Shown here: positions 47,800 to 59,634 of the stretch, piece by piece
Position numbering within the stretch: position 1 is the stretch's first letter
How the letters are laid out: every line of letters begins with the position of its first letter
From: Mytilus edulis
Taxonomy: Eukaryota > Mollusca > Bivalvia > Mytilida > Mytilidae
Assembly (NCBI RefSeq): GCF_963676685.1
Contig: NC_092346.1
Location: forward strand, 26,239,133 to 26,303,132
DNA: 64,000 nt
Direction: 5' to 3'
The notes under the pieces: generated by a model
Told to the model about the DNA's origin: nothing
Database searches by the model: none
What the model saw: only the letters and a program-made list of their open reading frames with translations
Translations under genes and position numbers: made by a program

Positions 47800-49110
47800 T
47801 GTTATGTATCTGTATAGAGAGAAAACATTTGAATAGGAGCTACTGGAAATGTACATTCTTTTGGGAAATTGGATATTTGTTACATTTTCTTAGAAATTTT
47901 TTATTTGTGTTCTATAGATTTTTTGTTATTTATCATTCTTTGCTACCACAAAAAAGTGTTTTGTATATCAATTTGCTTACTTCTATATATATATATATTC
48001 TTTACTGTAAGAGCATGTTGATTCGTGAATAATTAATATTAGTGCTAGGATTTGGTTTAAAAATTGTAAATATTGTGTAGTGTGAATTTACATCAAATTA
48101 TTTTATTTCCAAGCTGGAGTTTTGTTGCAATGATGTGGATCATCTACAAAAAGTTATGAGAAAAATAGAGTGTTCATTTTTATGTTTGTGCTAGTTTGTA
48201 AAAATAGCATTATTGATGATGTAGATTTAGGTTTGAAATTTTCCTAGAAAATTGAGAATCAGGTTACAGCTAGTGTCTGAGTGAAAACTCTTAATTTTTT
48301 GTAAATGTAGTCAATATCTAAATAATGTTCAAGAAATTATGTAGCTTTCTGTTATAAGTACAGCTAGTGCTTCAGTTATCTAAATCATACATGTTTTTCC
48401 GTTTTGATTTGGTTCTAATTGTACAGTTTGTACATGTGGTGTTTTCCTTGAAAAATTTAGTTTATTATTTTGACATTGAACTTTGACAAATAGGTAGTAT
48501 ATATATAAAGTTGAAGAAGAAAATTTTAATGCTTAAGTAAAATGGTAATTATTTTTTTTTTATATAAAGCTTGGCAAAAAAGATTTTTTCAAAATTTCAA
48601 TACAGTTATAGTGGGTTACTTCCCCTTAAATTAATGATTTGTACAAGGAATACACAAACAGTGTTCTGCAAATGGTCCAGCATGATAAATGATTTGCCAA
48701 GTGGTTTTACTACCTTGTTAATGAGAGGACTTACCGGGTAACCCACAATTGTAAATGATATTTCAAAAGTTTGCACAAGAAGAAACCTTAATTGGTTAAC
48801 AATTTCATTAAAAATAGATTTACTTACCAAAGACAAATAAAACCTGTTTTAGTTTCTTCCAATGTTATTGAAATATGATAATATATATGAGTTATAAGTT
48901 TTGATTTAAGGTGAAAATTTCTTGATAATATACAAATAACTTGTATGTACATGGAATGTTTATTATACATTTCTGTTGTGAACATTTTAAGCTTTACATT
49001 TGACATGGCTAATTTATTTACATAAAAAAAACTTCACTTTCATTTATCAGGCAAATTGTACATACATCTTTTCTTTTTTGTCCTTTTTTGTTTGAAATAA
49101 AAATTAAATG
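47800..49110 (+). other. Possible 3' UTR of paralogue 2, otherwise non-coding
   Basis: AT-rich, with no supported open frame and no repeat family recognised; it ends near an AATAAA. Assigned only by position. Confidence 0.3.
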
Positions 49111-49460
49111 CAAGATTTGATTTTATTTTCATGAAAGAACAGTGAAGCTGTGAAAAAAACTTGACATTTAGTTCACATGTTCATTATAATTTAAACAGTT
49201 TAAAATCTGCTTAAAATTAGGCCCAGGAATTGGCCCAGATTTTACAGTCCACTGAACAAGGAAATATAATAGTGCAATCAGGATATGATGTCCTATTGAT
49301 GCAAATTCTTTATGACCAATACAAGAAATGATGAAAAATCTTTAATAGTCTCTGTGAATAAATATGAATTCACATCCTTTGTCTAGAGATTAGACGATTT
49401 AAGCCTTTTTGTGTGGATTAGACAACCATGTACATGTACTTCTTTGAAACACACAGACAT

Positions 49461-49636
49461 AAAAAGATGTGGATGAGTGTCAATGAGACAACTCTCCATC
49501 CAAGTCACAATTTGTAAAAGTAAACTATTATAGGTTTACATAAAGCCTTCAACATGGAGCCTAGTCTCACACTAAACAGCCAGCTATAAAGGGCCTAAAA
49601 AATTACTAATGTAAAACCATTCAAGCAGGAAATCTA
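49461..49636 (+). repeat. SINE-like repeat, diverged copy
   Basis: 'aaaagatgtggatgagtgtc', 'aatgagacaactctccat', 'agccttcaacatggagccta' and 'cagctataaagggcc'. Confidence 0.6.
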
Positions 49637-49671
49637 ACAATCTAATCTATTTAAAATCCATAATCACCTAT

Positions 49672-51260
49672 GAACCGTTATAATTTCATACTTTTTATTT
49701 GACATGTATAATAAACAACACCAAAGGGTGTGTTGTAATGATTGTACAGCTTTCTAGGTCAAAGGTCATTATCGTCAAGGTCGATGAATCTAGTTTATGT
49801 TGACAACCTAATCTTCTATGGTTACGATCATGTCTGCTCTATATCTCGAGAACCGTTATGATTTCATACATACATTAACCAACACCAGAGGCCAGGGTGT
49901 GTCAAAATGTTTGTACAACTTCCCTGGTCAAAAACTAGTTCCAGTTGACAACCCAATCGGCTATGGTTACGATCATGTCTGCTCTATATCTCTGCTCTAT
50001 ATCTCGAGAACCGTTATGATTTCATACATACATTAACCAACACCAGAGGGTGTGTCAAAATGTTTGTACAACTTCCCTGGTCAAAAACTAGTTCCAGTTG
50101 ACAACCCAATCGGCTATGGTAAAGATCGAATTCGCTCTATATCTTGAGAGCCATTATGATTTCAAAGCTAATACTTGACATGAACATTAATCAACACCAG
50201 ATAGTGTGTCAAAATATATGTGTAACTTCCAAGACGAAAGGTCAAGGTCAAAAACTTACAGTTAACAATCCTATGTCCTATGGTAAAAGATCAAGTCCGC
50301 TGTATATCTTGAGAACCATTATGATTTCAAAGCCTATACTTGACATGTATATTAACCAACACTAGATGGTATGTCATAATCTTTGTACAACTTCCTAGGT
50401 GTAAGGTCAAGGTCAAAAATTGGTTTCAGTTGACAATTATATGTCCTTTGGTAAACATAATGTCCACTGTATATCTTGAGACCCCTTATGATTTCAAAGA
50501 TTATACTTGCTATATACATTAACCAACACCAGAAGGTGCGTCAATTTGTATGTACAACTTCCAAGGTCAAAGTTCAAGGTCAAAACTGGTTTCTGTTGAC
50601 AACCCAAAGTCGTATAGTCATGAACCAGTATGATTTTAACGTTTATACTTGACATGTATATTAACCAACACCAGATAGTCATACAGTATGTACAACTTCC
50701 TAGGTCAAAGGTCAAGGTAAAACAAAATTGGTTTCAGTTGACAAACCTACGTCCTTTGGTAAAGAACTTATCCGCTCTATATCTTGAGACCCGTTATGCA
50801 TTCAAAGATTATAGTTGTCATGTACATTAAGCAACACCAGAGAGTATATCAAAATATATGCACAACTTCCTAGATCAAAGGTTAAGGTTAAAAACTGGTT
50901 TCTGTTGACAACTCCATGTCTTAAGGTAAAAATAGTGTCCGCTCTATATCTTGAGTACCATTATGATTTTAAATTTAATACTTGACATGTATATTAACCA
51001 ACACCAGATGATGTGTCATAATGTATGTACAACTTACTAGGTCAAAGGTCAATGTCAAAAACTTTGGTTTCAGTTGATAACAATATATCCTTTGGTAAAG
51101 ATCGTGTAAGCTCTATATCTTGAGAACCATTTTAATTTCATAAAGTTTATACTTGACATGTATATCAACCAGCACCAGAGAATGTGTCATAATGTATATT
51201 GTATACTTTCCTAGGTCAAGGTCAAGGCCAAAAACTCCGGTCTCAGTTGACAACATCATG
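49672..51260 (+). repeat. About ten tandem units of roughly 160 bp
   Basis: Each unit contains variants of 'ctctatatcttgagaaccgt', 'tatgatttca', 'gacatgtatattaaccaaca', 'ccag', 'tgtacaacttcctaggtcaa', 'aggtcaaggtcaaaaa' and 'tggtttcagttgacaa'. Unit starts lie near 49,672, 49,850, 50,008, 50,150, 50,312, 50,480, 50,620, 50,790, 50,955 and 51,125. The several 60-80 residue open frames are repeat translations, not genes. Confidence 0.85.
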
Positions 51261-51829
51261 AGACAACTACATTTTTTTACCACACGTCATCCATCTCAAT
51301 GATGTCTAGTTAGTTCACATCCAGTTCTGCTGTCAAGACTATACAGGCTGAAATGTCTCGCCTATTTTACTTATCATTATTGAATTTATACTGAAAAATT
51401 GAAAATGAACATGACGAAGGTATTACTACAAATATCACATAAACTTAACATTATCCATTATCAATGATCCTACAAAATTGGGTTAAGTTCAAATGAACCC
51501 TGCCAGCAAGATTTGTAAAAAGTCGAACTCTGCTTGTTACATAACATGGTTGTATAGACGTAAAACATTTTGTGTTTCTGGACAGTAATTAAAGCCATAA
51601 GTGGCAATATCTTTACTCAAACCCAGTTTGCTAATGCCCAATACATTTTGATGTGTCGAAATGTTAAGGGTTACAACAGCTATTGAGGGGTGTTGCATAT
51701 TGTGGAAGTCTGTACTGGGCCAGAGTAATATATGTCTTTGATGCTACATAGAATTGCTTAAATTCACGCTAATGATTGGACTCTGGTGGATAGTTAGTCT
51801 GATTGACAATCATACCCCTTACCGAAAAA

Positions 51830-52510
51830 TAAGCCCTGCGGCAAATGTTTGCCGCAAGATTACCATGCAAACGAAGGTTGCGGCAAGCTGGCTGCAAACA
51901 TCATTATGCAAATTAGATTTGCCGCAAGCTTGCTGCAATTGTTTGATGCAAGATTGCGGGAATTGTTTGATGCAAACCTACGGCAAACTTGCAGTAAGTT
52001 GAACAATTTATTTCTTTCAAGTTACACAGCAACATTTTTAAAAAGTCAATTCCTGCCTGTATACAAACAGTCATTGAAAGAGTTCTTGTAAACTTATGAG
52101 ATTTAAGGAAATACTGAATATCCTATACTGAACCAAAATGCCTCCTTGATCTCTTATACTAGTATGTGAAATGCATTTTCTAAACTTTCAAATTTCAAAT
52201 TGTTTTCTTCCAGGAAGTGCCAACTAGGCATGCCAGGTCAATATTGTATAATTCTTGCAATGTTCTTGCAAACATATAGAATTGTCTGCAATCTTGCGGC
52301 AAACATTCTTTATCATGTTAAACTTTTTTGCAATCTTACAGCAAACATTTATGTTTCTGCAAACATTCTTTATCATGTTAAACTTTTTTGCAATCTTACA
52401 GCAAACATTTATGTTTCTGCAAATTTGCCGCAAGCCTGCAGCAAAAGGCTGCCATTTTTGCCATAATTTTGCAGCTAGCGACAAACATCTGCAAACACTA
52501 TTCTCTGTGT
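51830..52510. repeat. Clustered 'ttgccgcaag / ttgctgcaa' motifs with 60-bp exact duplication
   Basis: Two clusters (51,836-51,995 and 52,255-52,505) packed with variants of the near-palindrome TTGCNGCAA. Within the second, a 60-bp unit containing 'ttatcatgttaaactttttt' is repeated exactly (lines at 52,304-52,363 and 52,364-52,423). Overlapping open frames on both strands arise from the periodicity. Confidence 0.7.
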
Positions 52511-52839
52511 TCCTGCAAACACTTCAGTTCCACAAGGATCGACCCCATTCCCTTATGTTATATAGAATTTGGAATTTTAAAACATTTATCTTATGAACCA
52601 TTTTTGTAACTTTGACCGGAATTTGTCTGACAATGCATTAATGAGTTAGCAGTTCAAAGTTTAAGTAAGCAGAACTATCGACATACTGAAATTATGGGGG
52701 AGGGGTGTTTCGTAAAGCTATATTTTGAACCTAACGAACATCATTCTGTTCACCAAACGTGGTGTAGTCTATAGTTGTCAAATTTCACCTAGAAGGGAAA
52801 AGGAAGACTCCCCCGATATAGACCAATATCAAAGTACAT

Positions 52840-53110
52840 ATAGTTTTTGTCGAACCTGCAACTTTTGTTGCAAAAGGCTCGACATAAGGATAGTGTGGCG
52901 GCGGCGTTAATTAACTTCTTAAAAGCTTTATATTTTAGAAGGTGGAAGGCCTTGATGCTTCATACTTTGTATAAAAATGCCTCACCATGTTACCAAGTTT
53001 CCGTCAGTCACATGTCCCTTGACACCATTTTCATGGTTCAGTGAGGCTACTTGAAAACATAGTCAAGTTAAGTTTTTTTGTAATGTGAAATTCTCAATCA
53101 GACGATACAC
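52840..53110 (+). repeat. Dispersed repeat fragment, 'gtcgaacctgcaacttttgt' family
   Basis: 'gtcgaacctgcaacttttgt', 'gtggcggcggcgttaattaa', 'tattttagaaggtggaaggc' and 'ttccgtcagtcacatgtccc'. I recall this as a widespread bivalve repeat; no second copy is in the window. Confidence 0.5.
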
Positions 53111-53200
53111 TATTGAAACGTACATAGATTTTGTCAACTTTAAGGTAAAAATGTATAATCTTCACGGTCTCCATTCCTGCCAATCTGATAATTAAGGATA

Positions 53201-53238
53201 TCTGAGACTATTATAACACTGAATATAGTAGTCTCAGA
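53201..53238. repeat. Short hairpin 'tctgagacta...tagtctcaga'
   Basis: Arms 'tctgagactattata' and 'tatagtagtctcaga' with an eight-base loop and one mismatch. May be the remnant of a small MITE. Confidence 0.65.
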
Positions 53239-54226
53239 GGATAGATCAGGATAGTTATCAGCCAGTTTATTTTTTTTCCTTTTTTGAAAAGAAGTCTACA
53301 AGAGTTGCAGTGGCGATAAATTATCAATCATACTTGTCTTGATAAAAATCACACAACAAGAGTATGTAAATCATTTGATTTTCAGACTAGGAAAAATAAA
53401 CTTAGGATAATGGGGCAAACATGTATCATCCAAGTTTTCATGGCTTTGACAAACGCATACAAAACGAAACACCACATTTTTTTCTATCAAATGGATGCGT
53501 CAACTCTTCTTCATCACCTGAATACTACACTGTCCGACTGCTTGGACTGCTGTAGTACTTTAATATAAGTATTAAAAGTCCCAGCTCAGAGTTACATCAA
53601 ATATATGTATAAAAACCGGATTTTATGCTTGATTATATCCGATACTGTTTTATATTTAGAGTTAAATGACAGATGGCGGGAAACTTTCCCTCGTTAATTC
53701 TTTAATTCAGAATTCTCGCAAGAATGTGAAGATTGATTTTTACCATAAAGTAGGTTAACAATTGTGTTACACTACAAGCTCACGAACTTCATAACTATTG
53801 CCATTCTTGTCAACAAAGTTGAAAAAGTCAGTAGACTAGTCCTTTTCTCAGCCTCAGCTGCACAGGCACTCGTCTCAGAATTTCCCCCTATATACCTTTA
53901 TCAGGGGCGTAGCTAGAAAGAAATAATGTGCAAGCAACCAAGGATTTGTATAGTGAGACTATACAAATTATCCTTGTCAGGACTTATAAAAAATTATGAT
54001 TGTAAAACTATTAGTATTAATAAATTTTCTGAATAGAGTAATACATAAACAACACACATTTGTGATACCGAATTTACTCAAAATCGTCAAAAATATGCGC
54101 TTCGGGTCTAGGCAGAAACAAACTTCTCTATTACTTTGTCAATATTCACACTGAAATACAGATGAATATGCAGTAACTGCATGTCGTTGTTCATTTTTTA
54201 TCGTACTTTTGTTTTCAACATACGAA

Positions 54227-54466
54227 TTACACTGATCGTTCTCCATGGTAGCACTCGCAAGATGTTATAAACCAGCTTACATGTTCGGCATCGAGTGACC
54301 AATTAAATTCGTCAAAATTACATGCCAGGTCAGTTTCGTATGTCTCAGACAATAATGAGATTTGTTCGTCTGTTATATTTCCTAAAACACGATGAAGCAG
54401 ATACAGCACAAAGAAGCGACTTTCTAATACTGGTACTAGACGCGACTCCACTCTCCAGTTCCCTTA
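54227..54466 (-). pseudogene. Possible orphan coding fragment (about 78 codons)
   Basis: A minus-strand open segment with peptide-like composition, ending in TAA: 'LLHRVLGNITDEQISLLSET' then 'CNFDEFNWSLDAEHVSWFI' and 'CECYHGERSV'. No ATG start; an in-frame stop lies at about 54,466-54,468. It sits just outside the inner palindrome arms. It may be a fragment of a captured or transposon gene. A competing 131-residue plus-strand frame (54,322-54,717) runs into repeat sequence. Weak call. Confidence 0.25.
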
Positions 54467-55428
54467 TCATATGGTTTATGAATGCAAAAAATTATAATGA
54501 GACTTTCCAATACTGTTTTGGTGTGTTTGCAGAGTGCTTGGCTCTGGTAGTCTGGGGACCACATCGCCTCGGCATATTTTCAATGTTATCGAAGGGTTCT
54601 GATAAATCTAATGTCGATTGGTTCATTTCATTCCAAACTGATGAACCGTCACAGGCACTTGTCTCAAAAAAAATTATTCTTATATACCTTAATATAACAC
54701 AAGGTACAATTACTTAACTAAATTTTTGATTATGACACCCAGTCCCAAATTCCCTTTATTTTTTTTATTTCATGGTTGTCAAACCTACTTAAACTTATAT
54801 GCCGTAAATCTAAATTGATTTATCTACACAATGGTATATGACACGACTATCATTGTTGTCGGGATCATTAGTAGCAGGCCTCAGAAGTCGGTCAATGGGA
54901 TGTTTTTTTGCATTCGTCTCAATTTTTGGCAACACCCAGTTCGCATGTAATTTTATACAGGTTTCTCATTGGTCAATCGTCTGGCTAAAAATAATTGTGG
55001 GAAATTTTGGTCAATTTATAACTCTACATTAGTGTCGTTGTGTACACGTGTGTTTCATAACAAACTTATTTGGGTTTGTTTCACATAATCTGTAAAGAAT
55101 TTACAATAAAGGTAATAATTCATAGTCAGAGGGAAGCTGACAGTTTTTATTTTAATAATTTTTTATAATAATTCAATGACTGCGGGCTGGGTGTTGCCAA
55201 AAATTGAGACGAATGCAAAAAACGTCCCGTTGACCGACTTCTGAGGCCTGCTACTAATGATCCCGACAACAATGATAGTCGTGTCATATACCATTGTGTA
55301 GATAAATCAATTTAGATTTACGGCATATTAAGTTTAAGTAGGTTTGACAACAGAGAAATAAAAAAAATAGCGGGAATTTGGGACTGGGTGTCATTATTCA
55401 AAAAATTAGTTAAGTACCTTGTGTTATA

Positions 55429-55536
55429 TTAAGGTATATAGGATTTGTTTTTGAGACAAGTGCCTTAAGGTATATAGGATTTGTTTTTGAGACAAGTGCC
55501 TTAAGGTATATAGGATTTGTTTTTGAGACAAGTGCC
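55429..55536. repeat. 36-bp unit in three exact tandem copies
   Basis: 'ttaaggtatataggatttgt' plus 'ttttgagacaagtgcc', at 55429-55464, 55465-55500 and 55501-55536. Forms the end of the right palindrome arm; the left arm has one copy. Confidence 0.9.
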
Positions 55537-56047
55537 TGTGTGAACCGTGCACTGTAAAATGTGCTCCAAAACTAAATGTCTTAGACTGAGTATTACAAAT
55601 TCATATCTTGTAAAAGATACAAGTTACTGTCCGATTTTGCCATCATCTCCAATAAAACTTTTATTTTGAAACCATATGCCGTTATTTAATGACATTTCAT
55701 CTATTCAAAAAGTGACAACATAGGTGTTTCCTTTAACATTCAATTTATAAATTTTGATTTTGCCATTTTTTTTTTGCATTCCGAATCGATGTGCATGCAA
55801 CTGTGTGTTAGCGTATAGGGAGCTATGCGCCTGTTTATATAACACAGGTACTTAACTCGCAATATAGAAAAATGTCAGGCGGTGACTTAATTCCGTTATA
55901 TGTCGATTTCTCGGCTGTCAACCACCCTAAAACTTGTTATTTCGTAAATCTCAACAAAAGTAGGAGCGAAGATAAATTTAGAGTACAGACCCTTGTGTTA
56001 TAAAAATGTATATAGGATTTTTTTTCTGAGATGAGTGCCTGTGCTCA

Positions 56048-58160
56048 GTCAGCTACCGTCTCAAATACATTTAATATGTTATGGTCGGTGTTACAAGTCT
56101 CAATTCAAGCACACCAATCTGGCAATCAAGTAAAAGATAAAGAGGATATACACTATGATTGTGATTTCATTTACATATATATATCATTGTGTGATGTGTT
56201 TTCGTACAAATAACAATTTTTACTGCTTACTGTTTTCACTGTTGATTTTTTATTCAGGAGTTTACTCAAATTTAAAAGCATGTCCTGTAGATTGATTTTA
56301 GGTACAGTATCTACTTTTTTTTTGTCAAGGCTTACTGCAATTTTTTACTGTTTTCTATTACTTTGTGCTGGGAACAGTATATCTAAGGGGAGATGAATCT
56401 GATAGGCTTTTCGGTATAAAATTGATGAAATCTCGTACTCCCCAAGACTTCTGAGATTTATAGATTTTGGTAGGTCTGACTGAAAAAATATCAGAACTGC
56501 TCAACAAATTAACCACATAACTCTAATCATAAATAAATACAAGTTTTATCATAAAGTAAATATATTTTGTCATATAAAATTACCAAAATAAGTTCGATTT
56601 ATTTGATGTAAAGTGATTTATTATTGTTTGGAAATTTGAGAATCATCGTGGCAATTGCCGCCATTTTTTTATTATCCATATAATCCTTTTTACATTCTGT
56701 ATCATTCTTTGATGAAATGAATGCAACTTTAACAATTTTAAGTGACATAATACAAGATTTATACTCTTGCATCACTATAAAATTAGTTTGAATGACATTT
56801 TATTGATATTATCAGAAATTATCAGGATAATAGCGAAAATGTATTTTACACATGTCTGTTTCCGTATCGAATCTTTATTACCTATGACCCGACGATAAAA
56901 TCGACTACAATTAGTTAGTGTCAAGTCCCGTCAATATATATGTTCCTGCTTTGTGTGATTTTTGTATGTAAAAAAAAAACCGGTGTCATATTTTTTATAT
57001 GAAATAAAAATCAGTACACGGCTAGGTGATGACTAAAATCTGGAAATTAGTATTTTCTTAAGTCGTGGTTCTGGTACGGTGATTGCTTGAATCATAAAAA
57101 AATTTATTTAAAACTTTTCAGAACTTAAAAGTCAATAGTTTTTGGTTGGTGTTTCATGTGATGAAATTGTTAGATTTTGATTAATTTCAGATTAGCACTT
57201 AGTTTGTACAAAATACATTATTTATTTTTTTAGATAAAATGCATTTTTCAAAATTTATGGTTAAATATTAAAAGTTAAGACTGTTTTCATCTTCATTTAT
57301 CAAGGATGAATAAAAAGAATTGTCAATAAAATATTGAAATTTAAATGAATATTAAGAACCATGATAACTTTAACTGGCTGGTTTGTGATAAAAATGACAA
57401 AAAAAAACATGATAGTCACATGTCTTGAAGATCCGATGTCAGACAGGCAGACGATATGGGTATAATATACTTCTTGTAACCCCTTAGAGTATTTCTTAAC
57501 AACTATTCTAGTGATGCGTATTTTTGACATTAAATAAAAATGGCTGAACAAGCAAGTTTCATTTATATTAGTTCTTACGGTCATAAATTTTTGAAATCAA
57601 GCATATAATATTTCACTATTTTTATTTGATCCACCCCCTGTAAACAAAAGTTTAAAATGTAATCCACCCTCTATTAACAAATGATTAAACATTAATATGC
57701 CAAAATTTAAACATGCAAAACAGTTAACCATGTCATTTCATGGAAATATTGCAAATATAAAATAGTCTTTTCTAATTTCCTATTTTGGGCTATTTAAGAA
57801 AAACATGTTCCTAAGTAAGACCCAAAAGGATCTTTTAATGAAAACAAAACGGCACATTTGTAGTGTTCGTCACCTCAGAATCATCTGTTAAGACTTTTGT
57901 ATCAAAATTCAACTGTTTGTTTGCAGATTAGATGAATATTTTATCAATAATTGGAGAATTTATTGCTCTACAGTATTTTCTTTCATGATGCGGCTTGCCG
58001 TGGCCATGATTAGATTTTTTTTCAAAAATTTCACAAATCGCTGTAAATTTTAATTTATAATTAATTTCTCCCAACATGCTCGAACTATTAAGCTGATTAT
58101 AACAAAATGTGAATGAAATAACAACTGTTTTATTAGTGTTATGCAGCACCAATATAAAAA
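56048..58160. other. AT-rich non-coding DNA
   Basis: No supported gene and no clear repeat family beyond low-complexity A/T runs. Open frames are short and lack splice context. Confidence 0.4.
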
Positions 58161-58332
58161 AGAAGATGTGGTATGATTTCCAATAAGACAACTCTCCACT
58201 AATGACCAAAATGACACAGAAATTGACAACTTTAGGTCACTGCACGTCCTTCAACAATGAGCAAAGCCCATACAGGGAAGTCAGCTATAAAAGCCCCGGA
58301 AATAACACTAAAACAATTCAAATGAGAAAACT
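58161..58332 (+). repeat. SINE-like repeat
   Basis: 'agaagatgtggtatgatttc', 'cactgcacgtccttcaacaa', 'tgagcaaagcccatac' and 'cagctataaaagccccggaa'. Confidence 0.7.
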
Positions 58333-59623
58333 AATTTTATGTATGCATTTTATATCGTACAAAATGACACAAAATGGCAGCTTCCTACATCATCTAAGTC
58401 ATGTAATGTCTTACTTAATTGTCATGATATGAATGGTGGTAAAATTTATTCGGCAAAAATATAATTTCATTATTTGACTGTTGTAATTATCAGTTCTTCT
58501 TGACATATATATGGTATTTTGAAGTATGCAAACTACTCATTTCCATGTGCGAAAAATATTGATTCCCCACTTTTAATCTATAAAAAAAGATTGAACCACA
58601 CTTTACCACACACAGAAAAAAACTTGTATATTGACCACAAAATGACAAATTTCAGATATTAATTGTATGTTCTTATTTGTCATTATCCAGATTGATCAAA
58701 AGGTTATCCTTCTGAAATTGTTTCATGTTAAAAAACTATAATAATAAAAATGTTATTAAGATATTTAAGCATAATTTCATTGTATATAGAGCATGTAAAA
58801 AACATTTATTTCAAAGAGATAGTTTTTAATGACCTTGACTACCCATGAGGGTCTTAACATCATTTTTGGAATATACAAATGGATGTACAAAGGGAGATAA
58901 TTCAATCCCTGCTATCAACTTTTTATAAATGTTTCAATGTTTCAAGGAGTTTCAGCAGCATTTTGCCACAAAATTATTGCTTTAAATTTCATTATCACAA
59001 AATTAGATTTAACATATATTTTTGAGTAGAGAAATATTGTTTCTCATCTGAAACAAATTTATACAATGTATAAGAATCCTGTGGTTAATTTTATTTTTCT
59101 GTATTCATATTCCTGCCAACTTTTTAAAATCCCCATAGCAGAACTGCAAGTGTGCCTCTCATATTGTCATAAGTGTTTATAACCTACTTCTTTATAGGTT
59201 GAATGAGTTTGTATATGCTTAAATACCCTTATTACTCATTTGATCTGTGTTGTTGGGTTCAGTTGAGTTCATATACATTATAATAAAAATGTTTGGTCCT
59301 AGTTCATGATATTAAAATACATTCTGAAAAGACCATAGCCATCAATATATATGTGCTGGAAGGTCCTAGGTACAGCAGTGGAAATGACTTTTACTTTCTG
59401 CACTTCCTTGAAAAATATTTTATGATAGACTTACTCTACACAACCAAAGTGTGACTGTCCGCTAAATTGTTGAATGAAGAGTAAAACTTTATGAGTAATT
59501 TTCACAAACCTGAACAGTCTTTTTTGTAATGGGCACATGCTAGTAGCCATATTGAATTGAACAATAGTCTGCCTTCCAGTTACTTGTTATAACAGACAAT
59601 AATTAATTCTTTGAATATTTCAG
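58333..59623 (+). other. Upstream intron or 5' region of Cys-rich paralogue 3
   Basis: Non-coding and AT-rich. A good acceptor 'ttgaatatttcag' ends at 59623, so at least one upstream exon is likely. I could not identify it. Confidence 0.4.
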
Positions 59624-59634
59624 AGTTGAATACC

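Larger units (their letters stand above)
53862..56047. repeat. Nested palindromic structure, 2.2 kb
   Basis: Outer arms: 'cacaggcactcgtctcagaa' near 53,869 and its inverse near 56,027-56,047. Inner arms of about 300 bp run from about 54,652-54,955 against 55,188-55,530 (inverted), sharing 'gtcgggatcattagtagcag', 'gcctcagaagtcggtcaa' and 'cgtctcaatttttggcaaca'. The outer end of the right inner arm is triplicated (36 bp). Probably a transposon-derived structure. Confidence 0.75.

Noticed and set aside
54322-54717. 131-residue plus-strand open frame
   Set aside because: It runs into one arm of the palindromic repeat and shows no start context, splice site or recognised motif.
59611-59634. Eight extra N-terminal codons of paralogue 3
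   Set aside because: They start with TTG and run through the splice acceptor 'atttcag'; the first real ATG is 59635.
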